Part shown: in pieces, positions 26,034 through 32,770 of the stretch
How positions within the stretch are numbered: position 1 is the stretch's first letter
Layout of the letters: every line of letters starts with the position of its first letter
Source: Streptomyces hygroscopicus subsp. hygroscopicus
GTDB lineage: Bacteria > Actinomycetota > Actinomycetes > Streptomycetales > Streptomycetaceae
Direction of reading: 5' to 3'
NCBI RefSeq assembly: GCF_001553455.1
Contig: NZ_BBOX01000049.1
Span: forward strand, 1 to 53,355
Length of the DNA stretch: 53,355 bases
The notes under the pieces: model-generated
Databases searched by the model: none
What the model was told of the DNA's origin: nothing
Seen by the model: only the letters and a program-made list of their open reading frames with translations
Translations under genes and position numbers: made by a program

Positions 26034-27563
26034 GTGCGGGCACTACCCCTGGGGGCGCGCGTCTATGTCCTGTGCGCCGTGCTCGCCGGGGGACTGTGCG
26101 CCGCCCCGGTCGTACGGCCCGGACAGGACGTGCCCTGGGCCACAGTCGCCCTCCTCGCCACGGTCCACGCCGTGGGGTCCAGGGCCAGGGCCCGATGGCC
26201 CGAATGGTGCAGCCCCGTCCTTCTGGCCGGGGCTTTTCTGCTGCCGCCCGCCGCCGCAGCGCTGGTCGCGCTGCCGGGTGCGCTGCTGACCCGCGCCGAC
26301 CGGCCCCCGGTCTGGCCGCGGCGGGCGTGGCGCGCCGCGCGGCTCTCGCTGGCCGTCTGGGCCGCCTCCTGCGCCTTCTCGGCCCTGCGCGGCCCGCGGG
26401 CCCTGGAGGCCCTGGAGGCCCTGGAGGCTCTGGGGGACCTCGGCGGCGGTGTCCGGGACCCCGGCGGGCCCGGCTTTCCGTACGCGCTGGTCACCGCCGT
26501 CGCCGCCGCGCTCGTCCTGGGCCTGACCGCCACCGTCCTGGAGGGCGGGGTGCTGGTCACCGCCGAGCGCCGCTCCCCGCGCGCCGCCTGGTCCGGCCGG
26601 TTGCCTGGGGCGCTCGCCCCGTATCTGGTGCACGGACCCGCCGGACTCACCATGGCGGTGCTGTGGCGCAGCCCTTACGGACCGGCGGCGGCCCTGCTGG
26701 TGCTGCTGCCGATGTACGTCTGCGCCTGCGGCTTCGTGCTGTACCACCGCGAGAGCGCCGCCCATCAGGCCACCATCCGGGCGCTGGTCCAGGCGGTGGA
26801 CATCAAGGACCGCTACACCCGGGGCCACAGCGAGCGCGTCGGCCGGGCCTCCACGATGATCGCCCGTGAGCTGGGCATGAGCGGCGACCGGCTGGAGGCG
26901 CTGCGGATCGCGGGCATCCTCCACGACGTGGGCAAGCTCGGCGTCCCCACCCGGCTGCTGCGCAAAAACGGTCCGCTGACCCCCGAAGAGCGCCGAGTGA
27001 TCGAGCTGCACCCCGAATACGGCGACGAGATGGTGCGCGGCATCGGCTTCCTGGGCGAGGCGCGGGCCGCGATCCTCCACCACCATGAGCGGCTGGACGG
27101 CAGCGGCTATCCGTACGGGCTCACCGGGGCGCAGATTCCGGAGTTCGCGCGGGTGGTCGCGGTCGCGGACGCCTTCGACGCGATGACCTCGACACGTACG
27201 TACAGCAGGGCGCGGCCGGTGCTCACGGCCGTCGAGGAGCTGAAACGGTGCGCGGGAACGCAGTTCGACCCCCGGATGGTGCGGGCCCTGGCCCGCGCCC
27301 TGGACCGCCACGGCTGGCATGCCGCGGTCACGGCGGACGCCCCCGAGGAGCGAGGAAACGTCCCGGCGGACTCCTCGCCCCGGCCGCCCAAGCCGTCCCG
27401 GCCGCGGGAGCCGAGCGGGCCGCGGGGGGCGAGCCGGGTGCCGGAGACGTCGCGGTCGACCGAGCCATCCGCGCCGCTCGTACGGGCGGCGGCGACGGGC
27501 CCGTCGGATGGCCCCGGCCGGTCACCGGCTCCGGACGGTCCGCGCCCCGGCGGCCGGTCATGA
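26034..27563 (+). CDS. Membrane HD-GYP domain phosphodiesterase
   Basis: A 509-residue protein. About six hydrophobic helices fill the first 240 residues. An HD-GYP domain follows with RYTRGHSERVG, ILHDVGKLGVP, HHHERLDGSGYP and VADAFDAMTS. All metal-binding residues are present, so cyclic-di-GMP (or related) phosphodiesterase activity is likely. The C-terminal 70 residues are Pro/Ser/Arg-rich. The GTG at 26034 is preferred, with GGGGAGGG six bases upstream; an ATG at 26019 would overlap it. The stop overlaps a following ATG (ATGA, 27560). Confidence 0.9.
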   Translation: MRALPLGARVYVLCAVLAGGLCAAPVVRPGQDVPWATVALLATVHAVGSRARARWPEWCSPVLLAGAFLLPPAAAALVALPGALLTRADRPPVWPRRAWRAARLSLAVWAASCAFSALRGPRALEALEALEALGDLGGGVRDPGGPGFPYALVTAVAAALVLGLTATVLEGGVLVTAERRSPRAAWSGRLPGALAPYLVHGPAGLTMAVLWRSPYGPAAALLVLLPMYVCACGFVLYHRESAAHQATIRALVQAVDIKDRYTRGHSERVGRASTMIARELGMSGDRLEALRIAGILHDVGKLGVPTRLLRKNGPLTPEERRVIELHPEYGDEMVRGIGFLGEARAAILHHHERLDGSGYPYGLTGAQIPEFARVVAVADAFDAMTSTRTYSRARPVLTAVEELKRCAGTQFDPRMVRALARALDRHGWHAAVTADAPEERGNVPADSSPRPPKPSRPREPSGPRGASRVPETSRSTEPSAPLVRAAATGPSDGPGRSPAPDGPRPGGRS

Positions 27564-27940
27564 ACCCCACCCAGGGCCCCGCCAGGACCGGCACGGGCGG
27601 TCCTGGCGGGAGTGGTCCCGACTGGAGTGGTTCCGGCCGCAGCGGTTCGGCCTGCGGTGGTCTCGCCTGCAGCAGTTCCGGTCGGAGTGGTTCTGGCGGC
27701 GGCGGTCTCGCCTGGAGTGGTTCCGGGCGCAGCGGTTCGGCTTGCAGCGGTCTCGCCTGCAGCAGTTCCGGTCGGAGTGGTTCTGGCGGCGGCGGTCTCG
27801 CCTGGAGTGGTTCCGGGCGCAGCGGTTCGGCTTGCAGTGGTCCGGCCTGGGGTGGTTCCGGTCGGAGTGGTCCTGGCCGCAGTGGTCTCGCCTGGACGCC
27901 CCGGCCAGGCGGCCGCCCCGGCCCCGGCGGTGGCGTATGA
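27560..27940 (+). CDS. Gly/Ser-rich pentapeptide-repeat ORF, uncertain
   Basis: A 126-residue reading frame that begins with ATGA on the HD-GYP stop and ends with ATGA on the next gene's start, so both borders look translationally coupled. It consists of 19 five-residue units such as SGSGR, SGSAC, SGLAC and GGLAW. Against it, third-codon-position GC is low for this genome, while the frame of the downstream HD gene gives higher GC3 over the same repeat. The alternative is an N-terminal extension of that downstream protein. No function is recognised; the Gly/Ser/Cys/Trp composition is odd. Confidence 0.3.
   Translation: MNPTQGPARTGTGGPGGSGPDWSGSGRSGSACGGLACSSSGRSGSGGGGLAWSGSGRSGSACSGLACSSSGRSGSGGGGLAWSGSGRSGSACSGPAWGGSGRSGPGRSGLAWTPRPGGRPGPGGGV
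27611..27895 (+). repeat. 15-bp minisatellite with 90-bp higher-order unit
   Basis: Nineteen 15-base units run without interruption, of the type AGTGGTTCCGGGCGC. Six-unit blocks repeat as a 90-bp super-unit: 27626-27715, 27716-27805 and 27806-27895, the first two being nearly identical. As 15 is a multiple of three, every frame on both strands stays open. Confidence 0.95.
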
Positions 27941-29418
27941 GCCGGGACCGGGACGCCGCCCGGTGGCTCGCCCTGGGGCGGGGCGGGGACCGTAAGGGCC
28001 GAGTCGGCGGTCCCCCGCGCGGTCCGGCCCGGATCGCGGAGCGGCACGCCCGTGCGGCGTCCCGGGCCCGCCGGGTCCGGGACCCGGGCGCGGCTCCCGG
28101 GGAGCGCATATCGCCGCGCGGTCAGGGCGTCCTGATCCCGGTCGCGGTGTACGGCGCGGCCGGGGCGCTCGCCGTGGTCGCGCTCGTATGGACCGAGTGG
28201 CACGGGGTGCGGCGGCCGGAGGCGGCGCTCGCCTTCGGGGCGCTCATCGCCGCCGGGGAGGCGATCCGGTGCGTCGAGGCGCCGCCCGGCCCCGCACGCG
28301 GCGGCGGGGCGCACGATCCGCGCGGTGAGCCCGCGCCCGTCGCCGCCGCGGGCGCCCTCGGTTACGCCCTGCTCGGGCGGCTCGGCGGGGAGCCCGCCGC
28401 CTCCGGGGTCCTCCAGGTGGTCACCGTCGTCGTGGCGGCCTCCCTGGCCGGGCTGGTGGTGCCGCTGGCGCTGGGGTGCCCGGCCGATTCCGGCCACGCC
28501 GCCCGCCGGGTGCTGACCGTCGCGTTCGCTGCCACCTGTTTCCAACCGCTGCACCGCACCGGCCGGTTGGCCGCCTGGTGCGGACACGGCCCGTACGTCG
28601 TCGGCTATTTGCTCGCCCTGCTGGCCCTGACCGCCCTGTGCGACGCGGTCCTGGGCGCCGCCCTGGCGCGGGCCCGCACCGGCCGGCCCTACGGACCGCT
28701 GGGACCGCTGCTCCGCGACGAGCTGCGGGCGCTGGGCGGGGTGGGGGCGGCGGTCTGCGCGACCGGGGTGGTGATGGCGCTCACCGTGGCCGTCGCCGGG
28801 CTGTGGCCGCTGCCGGTTCTGGCGCTGCCGCTGCTGCTGATCCAGTACTCCTACCGCCGCTACGCGGGGATACGGGCCACCTACCGCCAGACCATCGCGT
28901 CCCTGGCCCGGTCGACCGAGATAGCCGGGTACACCCCGGCCGGGCACGCCCGTAAGGTGGCCGCGCTCAGCCGGGCGGTAGGCCGTGAGCTGGGGTTTTC
29001 CGGTCCCCGGCTGACCGTGCTGGAATACGCGGCGCTGATGCACGACATCGGCCAGCTGTCGCTGCTCGACCCGGTGCCCGCCGGGGCCACCGAGCCGCTG
29101 CCCGCCGCCGAGCAGCGCAGGATCGCGCTGCTCGGCGGCGCCGTGGTACGTCAGACCGGGGTACCCGCCGAGGTGGCGGTGGTGGTCGAGCGCCAGGCGG
29201 ACCCGTACCGCGAGCAGCCGCTCGCCGCGCGTATCGTGCGCGCGGTGAACGCGTACACCGAGCTGGTGAGCGCGCCCGCGGCCGAGGGAGCGGCCGGGGC
29301 GGCCGCCCTGCGCGCCCTGGAGCGGCTGCGGCTCTCCACGGCGCGCGACTTCGACCCGGTCGTGGTGGAGGCGCTCGCCGCGGTGCTGTCGCGCCAGGTG
29401 TACGGCCGTCCCCGATGA
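27937..29418 (+). CDS. Membrane protein with degenerate HD domain
   Basis: A 493-residue paralogue-like protein beside the HD-GYP gene. About six to eight membrane helices lie between residues 65 and 310 (GVLIPVAVYGAAGALAVVALVW is the first). The C-terminal HD-like domain retains AGHARKVAALS and MHDIGQLSLL, but the HHE and GYP motifs are missing where VVVERQADPYREQ stands. Probably catalytically dead or altered; it may sense or regulate its neighbour. ATG 27937 overlaps the preceding repeat ORF as ATGA. The open frame extends to 27319, so an N-terminal repeat extension is possible. Confidence 0.78.
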   Translation: MSRDRDAARWLALGRGGDRKGRVGGPPRGPARIAERHARAASRARRVRDPGAAPGERISPRGQGVLIPVAVYGAAGALAVVALVWTEWHGVRRPEAALAFGALIAAGEAIRCVEAPPGPARGGGAHDPRGEPAPVAAAGALGYALLGRLGGEPAASGVLQVVTVVVAASLAGLVVPLALGCPADSGHAARRVLTVAFAATCFQPLHRTGRLAAWCGHGPYVVGYLLALLALTALCDAVLGAALARARTGRPYGPLGPLLRDELRALGGVGAAVCATGVVMALTVAVAGLWPLPVLALPLLLIQYSYRRYAGIRATYRQTIASLARSTEIAGYTPAGHARKVAALSRAVGRELGFSGPRLTVLEYAALMHDIGQLSLLDPVPAGATEPLPAAEQRRIALLGGAVVRQTGVPAEVAVVVERQADPYREQPLAARIVRAVNAYTELVSAPAAEGAAGAAALRALERLRLSTARDFDPVVVEALAAVLSRQVYGRPR

Positions 29419-29650
29419 GAACTCGCGGGTAATGAGCGGGGCTCCCGAAGGGCATGGTTGGATGCGAGGAGAGGGGTGTCGGGCCGATGGCCGGTGGCAA
29501 GGAGGTGTGGTGGGCTTCGCATCCCGGCCGCAGGGTGAGGGGCCGGGCTGAGATGTCCGCGAATGTGTGGCAGGTTGTCTTCGAGGGAGGGCGACGCCGT
29601 CCGCGAAGGCATCTGGTACGGGACGACTTCGATACCGGCAGGCGGGAATC
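29419..29650. other. Spacer with weak small ORF before TPR gene
   Basis: A 232-base gap. An open frame 29454-29654 (66 residues) ends by overlapping the TPR gene start (GTGA), but it has a weak ribosome site and lower GC3, so it is not called. GACGCCGTCCGCGAAGGC near 29592 has partial dyads and may be leader structure. Confidence 0.3.
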
Positions 29651-30637
29651 GTGAAGATCTTCGGCAAGGTACGGCACCGGCCGTCCGCCTCATGGCGGCA
29701 GGCCACGGACCGTGCGTTCACGCTCATCGGCGACGGCCGGTACGAGGACGCGGGCGCACTGCTGACCCGTGCCGCCGACCTGGAGCCGTGGCTGTCGGAG
29801 TCCTGGTTCAATCTGGCGCTGCTGCACAAGTTCCGGCACGACTGGGAACAGGCACGCGCCGCGGGACTGCGCGCGGTCGCGCTGCTGGACCGCGAGACGG
29901 GGGCTCCCGACTGGTGGAACGTGGGAATCGCGGCCACCGCGCTCCAGGACTGGCCGCTGGCCCGCCGCGCCTGGCAGGCGTACGGGCTGAAGGTGCCCGG
30001 AGAGGCGTCCGCGTCCGGGGAGCCGCTCGGCATGGAGCTGGGCAGCGCGGCGGTGCGGCTGTCGCCGGAGGGCGAGGCCGAGGTCGTCTGGGGCCGCCGT
30101 CTGGACCCGGCGCGGATCGAGGTGCTGTCCATCCCGCTGCCGTCGTCCGGGCGGCGCTGGGGCGAGGTGGTCCTGCACGACGGTGTGCCGCACGGTGAGC
30201 GCGTGACCTCCGCGGGGCCCGTCTACCCGGTTTTCGACGAGATCGAGCTGTGGGCGCCGTCCCCGGTGCCGACCTGGGTGGTGCTGTTGGAGGCGGCCAC
30301 CGAGGCCGACCGGGACGCCCTGGAGCGGCTCGCGGCGGACGCGGGTTTCGCCGCCGAGGACTGGTCGTCGTCGGTGCGGCTGCTGTGCCGCTCCTGTTCG
30401 GAGAGCCGGATGCCCAGCGACGAGGGCGAGGGCGAGCATCTGGACCCGCACGACCACAGCGAACCGGGCCACCCCGGGCCGCTGGGGCACCGTATGGCGG
30501 GCTCGGGCTCACTGTGGGTCCCCGAGCGCGAATGCGGTATCGCGGCGCCCGGCGGGCTGGTGCGGGGGCTGCTGGACGGCTGGGTCGCCGACAGCCCGGA
30601 CACGCGTGAGTGGCGGGACCTGGAAGAGGTCTGCTGA
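29651..30637 (+). CDS. TPR-containing protein
   Basis: A 328-residue soluble protein. Its first 110 residues form two or three TPR-like helical hairpins (GDGRYEDAGALLTRAADLEP, then SWFNLALLHKFRHDW). The remainder is a conserved actinobacterial region with VRLLCRSCSES and CGIAAPGG, where two Cys pairs could bind metal. The start GTG 29651 (MKIFGKVRHRPSASWR) follows a GGCGGGA tract. Terminal codons TGC TGA are repeated four times downstream. The region following sigR-rsrA and HD genes is conserved in Streptomyces, but a functional link is not known. Confidence 0.8.
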   Translation: MKIFGKVRHRPSASWRQATDRAFTLIGDGRYEDAGALLTRAADLEPWLSESWFNLALLHKFRHDWEQARAAGLRAVALLDRETGAPDWWNVGIAATALQDWPLARRAWQAYGLKVPGEASASGEPLGMELGSAAVRLSPEGEAEVVWGRRLDPARIEVLSIPLPSSGRRWGEVVLHDGVPHGERVTSAGPVYPVFDEIELWAPSPVPTWVVLLEAATEADRDALERLAADAGFAAEDWSSSVRLLCRSCSESRMPSDEGEGEHLDPHDHSEPGHPGPLGHRMAGSGSLWVPERECGIAAPGGLVRGLLDGWVADSPDTREWRDLEEVC

Positions 30638-30978
30638 CTGCCTGCGCCCGCTGGGCCTGCGGCTGCTGATTGCCTGCGCCTGCTGGGCCCGCGTCCGCTG
30701 GGCGTGCTGATTGCTTGCGCTTGCTGGGTGTGCTGATTGCCTGCGCCCGCTGGGCATGCGCCTGCTGGGCCCGCTGGGTCTGCGTCCGCCCGCGCCTGCT
30801 GGCCCGCGCCCGCTGGGCCCGCTGCGCCCGCGCCCGCTGCGCCCGCCGATCGTCCGCACCCGCTGCCCGCCCGCGTTCGCTGCCCGTGCCGGGCCAGCGC
30901 TCGCGCCGCGCCCGGCGGTGTGGTGCCCGTACCCTGTAGGGCGACGCATCACGGTTGAGGGAAGGCATACGGCGGACG
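30632..30978. repeat. 25-bp repeats of the TPR stop, in gap before def
   Basis: Four 25-base units, each beginning TGCTGA and carrying TGCCTGCGCC or a close variant, start at 30632, 30664, 30705 and 30731. The first contains the true Cys-stop of the TPR gene. Degenerate copies of GCGCCCGCTGGGC continue to about 30860. The rest of this 341-base gap, up to the def start, shows only GC-rich low-complexity sequence. Confidence 0.85.
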
Positions 30979-31608
30979 ATGTCGCAGCAAGGTACGAAGC
31001 AGCAGGTGGACGACGAGTTCATCGTGGACACGGAGGACTGCGAGGAGCGCGAGCGGGCCTTCCGCGAGCGTGGCACCGCCCGCCCGATCACCGTTGTCGG
31101 CAATCCGGTCCTGCACAAGGAGTGCAAGGACGTGACCGCGTTCGACGACGAGCTGGCGCGGCTCGTCGACGACATGTTCGCCAGCCAGCGGGCGGCGGAG
31201 GGCGTGGGCCTGGCCGCCAACCAGATCGGTGTCGACCTCAAGGTCTTCGTCTACGACTGCATGGACGACGAGGGCGTGCGCCACGTGGGCGTGGTGTGCA
31301 ACCCGGTGCTGGAGGAGCTGCCCGCCGACCGCCGGGTGCTGGACGACTCCAATGAGGGCTGCCTGTCGGTCCCCACCGCCTACGCCCCGCTGGCCCGCCC
31401 CGACTACGCGGTGGTGCGCGGCCAGGACCTGGACGGCAAGCCGATCGCGGTGCGCGGCACCGGCTACTTCGCGCGCTGCCTGCAGCACGAGACCGATCAC
31501 CTTTACGGCTACCTCTACATCGACCGGCTCTCCAAGCGCGACCGCAAGGACGTGCTGAAGCAGATGGCCGAGGGCACCGCGCGCTATGAGACGGTGCCCA
31601 ACGACTGA
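30979..31608 (+). CDS. def: Peptide deformylase
   Basis: A 209-residue deformylase that removes the formyl group from new proteins. All three motifs are present: [10 protein letters not shown] (motif 1), EGCLSVP (motif 2, Cys metal ligand) and QHETDHLYG (motif 3, HEXDH metal site). The N-terminal 35 residues are an acidic extension ([16 protein letters not shown]). ATG 30979 is preferred over an earlier frame start because MSQQGTKQQ fits the family and GGCGGAC precedes it. The final codons are repeated downstream. Confidence 0.96.
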   Translation: MSQQGTKQQVDDEFIVDTEDCEERERAFRERGTARPITVVGNPVLHKECKDVTAFDDELARLVDDMFASQRAAEGVGLAANQIGVDLKVFVYDCMDDEGVRHVGVVCNPVLEELPADRRVLDDSNEGCLSVPTAYAPLARPDYAVVRGQDLDGKPIAVRGTGYFARCLQHETDHLYGYLYIDRLSKRDRKDVLKQMAEGTARYETVPND

Positions 31609-31635
31609 GTGTGCCTGAGTGTGCTCTGAGTGTGC
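31605..31635. repeat. CTGAGTGTGC x3 at the def stop
   Basis: CTGAGTGTGC starts at 31605, 31615 and 31626. The first copy includes the TGA of def. Confidence 0.85.
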
Positions 31636-31642
31636 GGTACGT

Positions 31643-31675
31643 CACAGGGCCGGACCCGCGGGGTCCGGCCCTGTG
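31643..31675. terminator. Bidirectional terminator between def and nrdB
   Basis: A perfect 15-bp stem CACAGGGCCGGACCC with a GCG loop lies between two convergent genes, so it can stop transcription from both sides. Confidence 0.88.
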
Positions 31676-31689
31676 CCATGAGAGCGGGC

Positions 31690-31709
31690 TCAGAAGTCGT
31701 CAGAAGTCG
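31690..31709. repeat. TCAGAAGTCG x2 at the nrdB stop
   Basis: TCAGAAGTCG is repeated exactly (31690 and 31700). Read on the minus strand it is CGACTTCTGA, the last codons and stop of nrdB; the second unit is the real stop and the first is a downstream copy. Confidence 0.9.
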
Positions 31710-32770
31710 TCGTCGAAGGCGACCGAGCCCTCGACCGCGACCTGGTAGGCCGAGGCGCGGCGCTCGAAGAAGTTGGTCAGCTCCTGGACGTCCTGCAGCT
31801 CCATGAACGAGAACGGGTTCTCCGAGCCGAAGACCGGGGGGAAGCCGAGGCGCTGGAGGCGCTGGTCGGCCACGCACTGCAGGTACTCCTGCATCGACGC
31901 GGTGTTCATGCCCGGCAGCCCGTCCCCGCACAGATCGCGGGCGAACTGCAGCTCCGCCTCGACCGCCTCTTTGAGCATGTCGGTGACCTGCCGCCGGAGT
32001 TCGTCGTCGAACAGGTCCGGCTCCTCCTCGCGGACGGTGTCCACGACCGAGAAGGCGAACTCCATGTGCATCGACTCGTCGCGGAACACCCAGTTGGTGC
32101 CGGTCGCCAGGCCGTGCAGCAGCCCGCGCGAGCGGAACCAGTAGACGTAGGCGAAGGCGCCGTAGAAGAACAGCCCCTCGATGCAGGCCGCGAAGCAGAC
32201 CAGATTGAGCAGGAAGCGGCGGCGGTCCTCCTGGGTCTCCAGCCGCTCGATCTTCTCCACCGAGTCCATCCAGCGGAAGCAGAACTCCGCCTTCTCCCTG
32301 ATGGAGGGGATGTTCTCGACGGCGGCGAAGGCCGCGGCGCGGTCGTCCGGATCGGGCAGGTAGGTGTCCAGCAGCGTCAGGTAGAACTGGACGTGCACCG
32401 CCTCCTCGAACAGCTGCCGGGAGAGGTAGAGCCGCGCCTCGGGGGAGTTGATGTGCTTGTAGAGGGTCAGCACCAGGTTGTTGGCCACGATCGAGTCGCC
32501 GGTCGCGAAGAAGGCGACCAGACGGCCGATCAGATGCTGCTCACCGGGGGAGAGCTTGGCGAGGTCGGCCACGTCCGAGTGGAGGTCGACCTCCTCCACG
32601 GTCCAGGTGTTCTTGATCGCGTCGCGGTAGCGGTCGTAGAACCGCGGGTACCGCATCGGCCGCAGGGTCAGTTCGAAGCCCGGGTCGAGCAGGTTCTTCA
32701 CCGCCGGGGAGGCGTCGGCGCGCGGCGCCGTCGACGAGGGGCGGTGGTCGGGCGACGGATGGGCGGTCAT
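31700..32770 (-). CDS. nrdB: Class Ia ribonucleotide reductase small subunit
   Basis: A 356-residue R2 subunit that carries the diiron-tyrosyl radical. Iron ligands are visible in RQLFEEAVHVQFY (E, E-x-x-H, with the radical Tyr four residues after the His) and in RDESMHMEF (E and H). The C-terminus (SVAFDDDF) is the acidic tail that docks on the large subunit. ATG 32770 overlaps the TAA of nrdA (TAATG), so they are translationally coupled. It is under the same riboswitch and NrdR control as nrdA. A terminator follows. Confidence 0.95.
   Translation of the reverse strand: MTAHPSPDHRPSSTAPRADASPAVKNLLDPGFELTLRPMRYPRFYDRYRDAIKNTWTVEEVDLHSDVADLAKLSPGEQHLIGRLVAFFATGDSIVANNLVLTLYKHINSPEARLYLSRQLFEEAVHVQFYLTLLDTYLPDPDDRAAAFAAVENIPSIREKAEFCFRWMDSVEKIERLETQEDRRRFLLNLVCFAACIEGLFFYGAFAYVYWFRSRGLLHGLATGTNWVFRDESMHMEFAFSVVDTVREEEPDLFDDELRRQVTDMLKEAVEAELQFARDLCGDGLPGMNTASMQEYLQCVADQRLQRLGFPPVFGSENPFSFMELQDVQELTNFFERRASAYQVAVEGSVAFDDDF

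Noticed and set aside
27611..27895. Classic pentapeptide-repeat protein
   Set aside because: The units are SGSGR/SGSAC types, not the A(D/N)LXX pattern of that fold.
29454..29654. 66-residue ORF before the TPR gene
   Set aside because: Weak ribosome site and lower GC3; GTGA overlap alone is not enough.
27328..30132. 934-codon minus-strand Pro-rich open frame
   Set aside because: It runs antisense through the minisatellite and HD gene; no ribosome site or family match, and it conflicts with well-supported genes.
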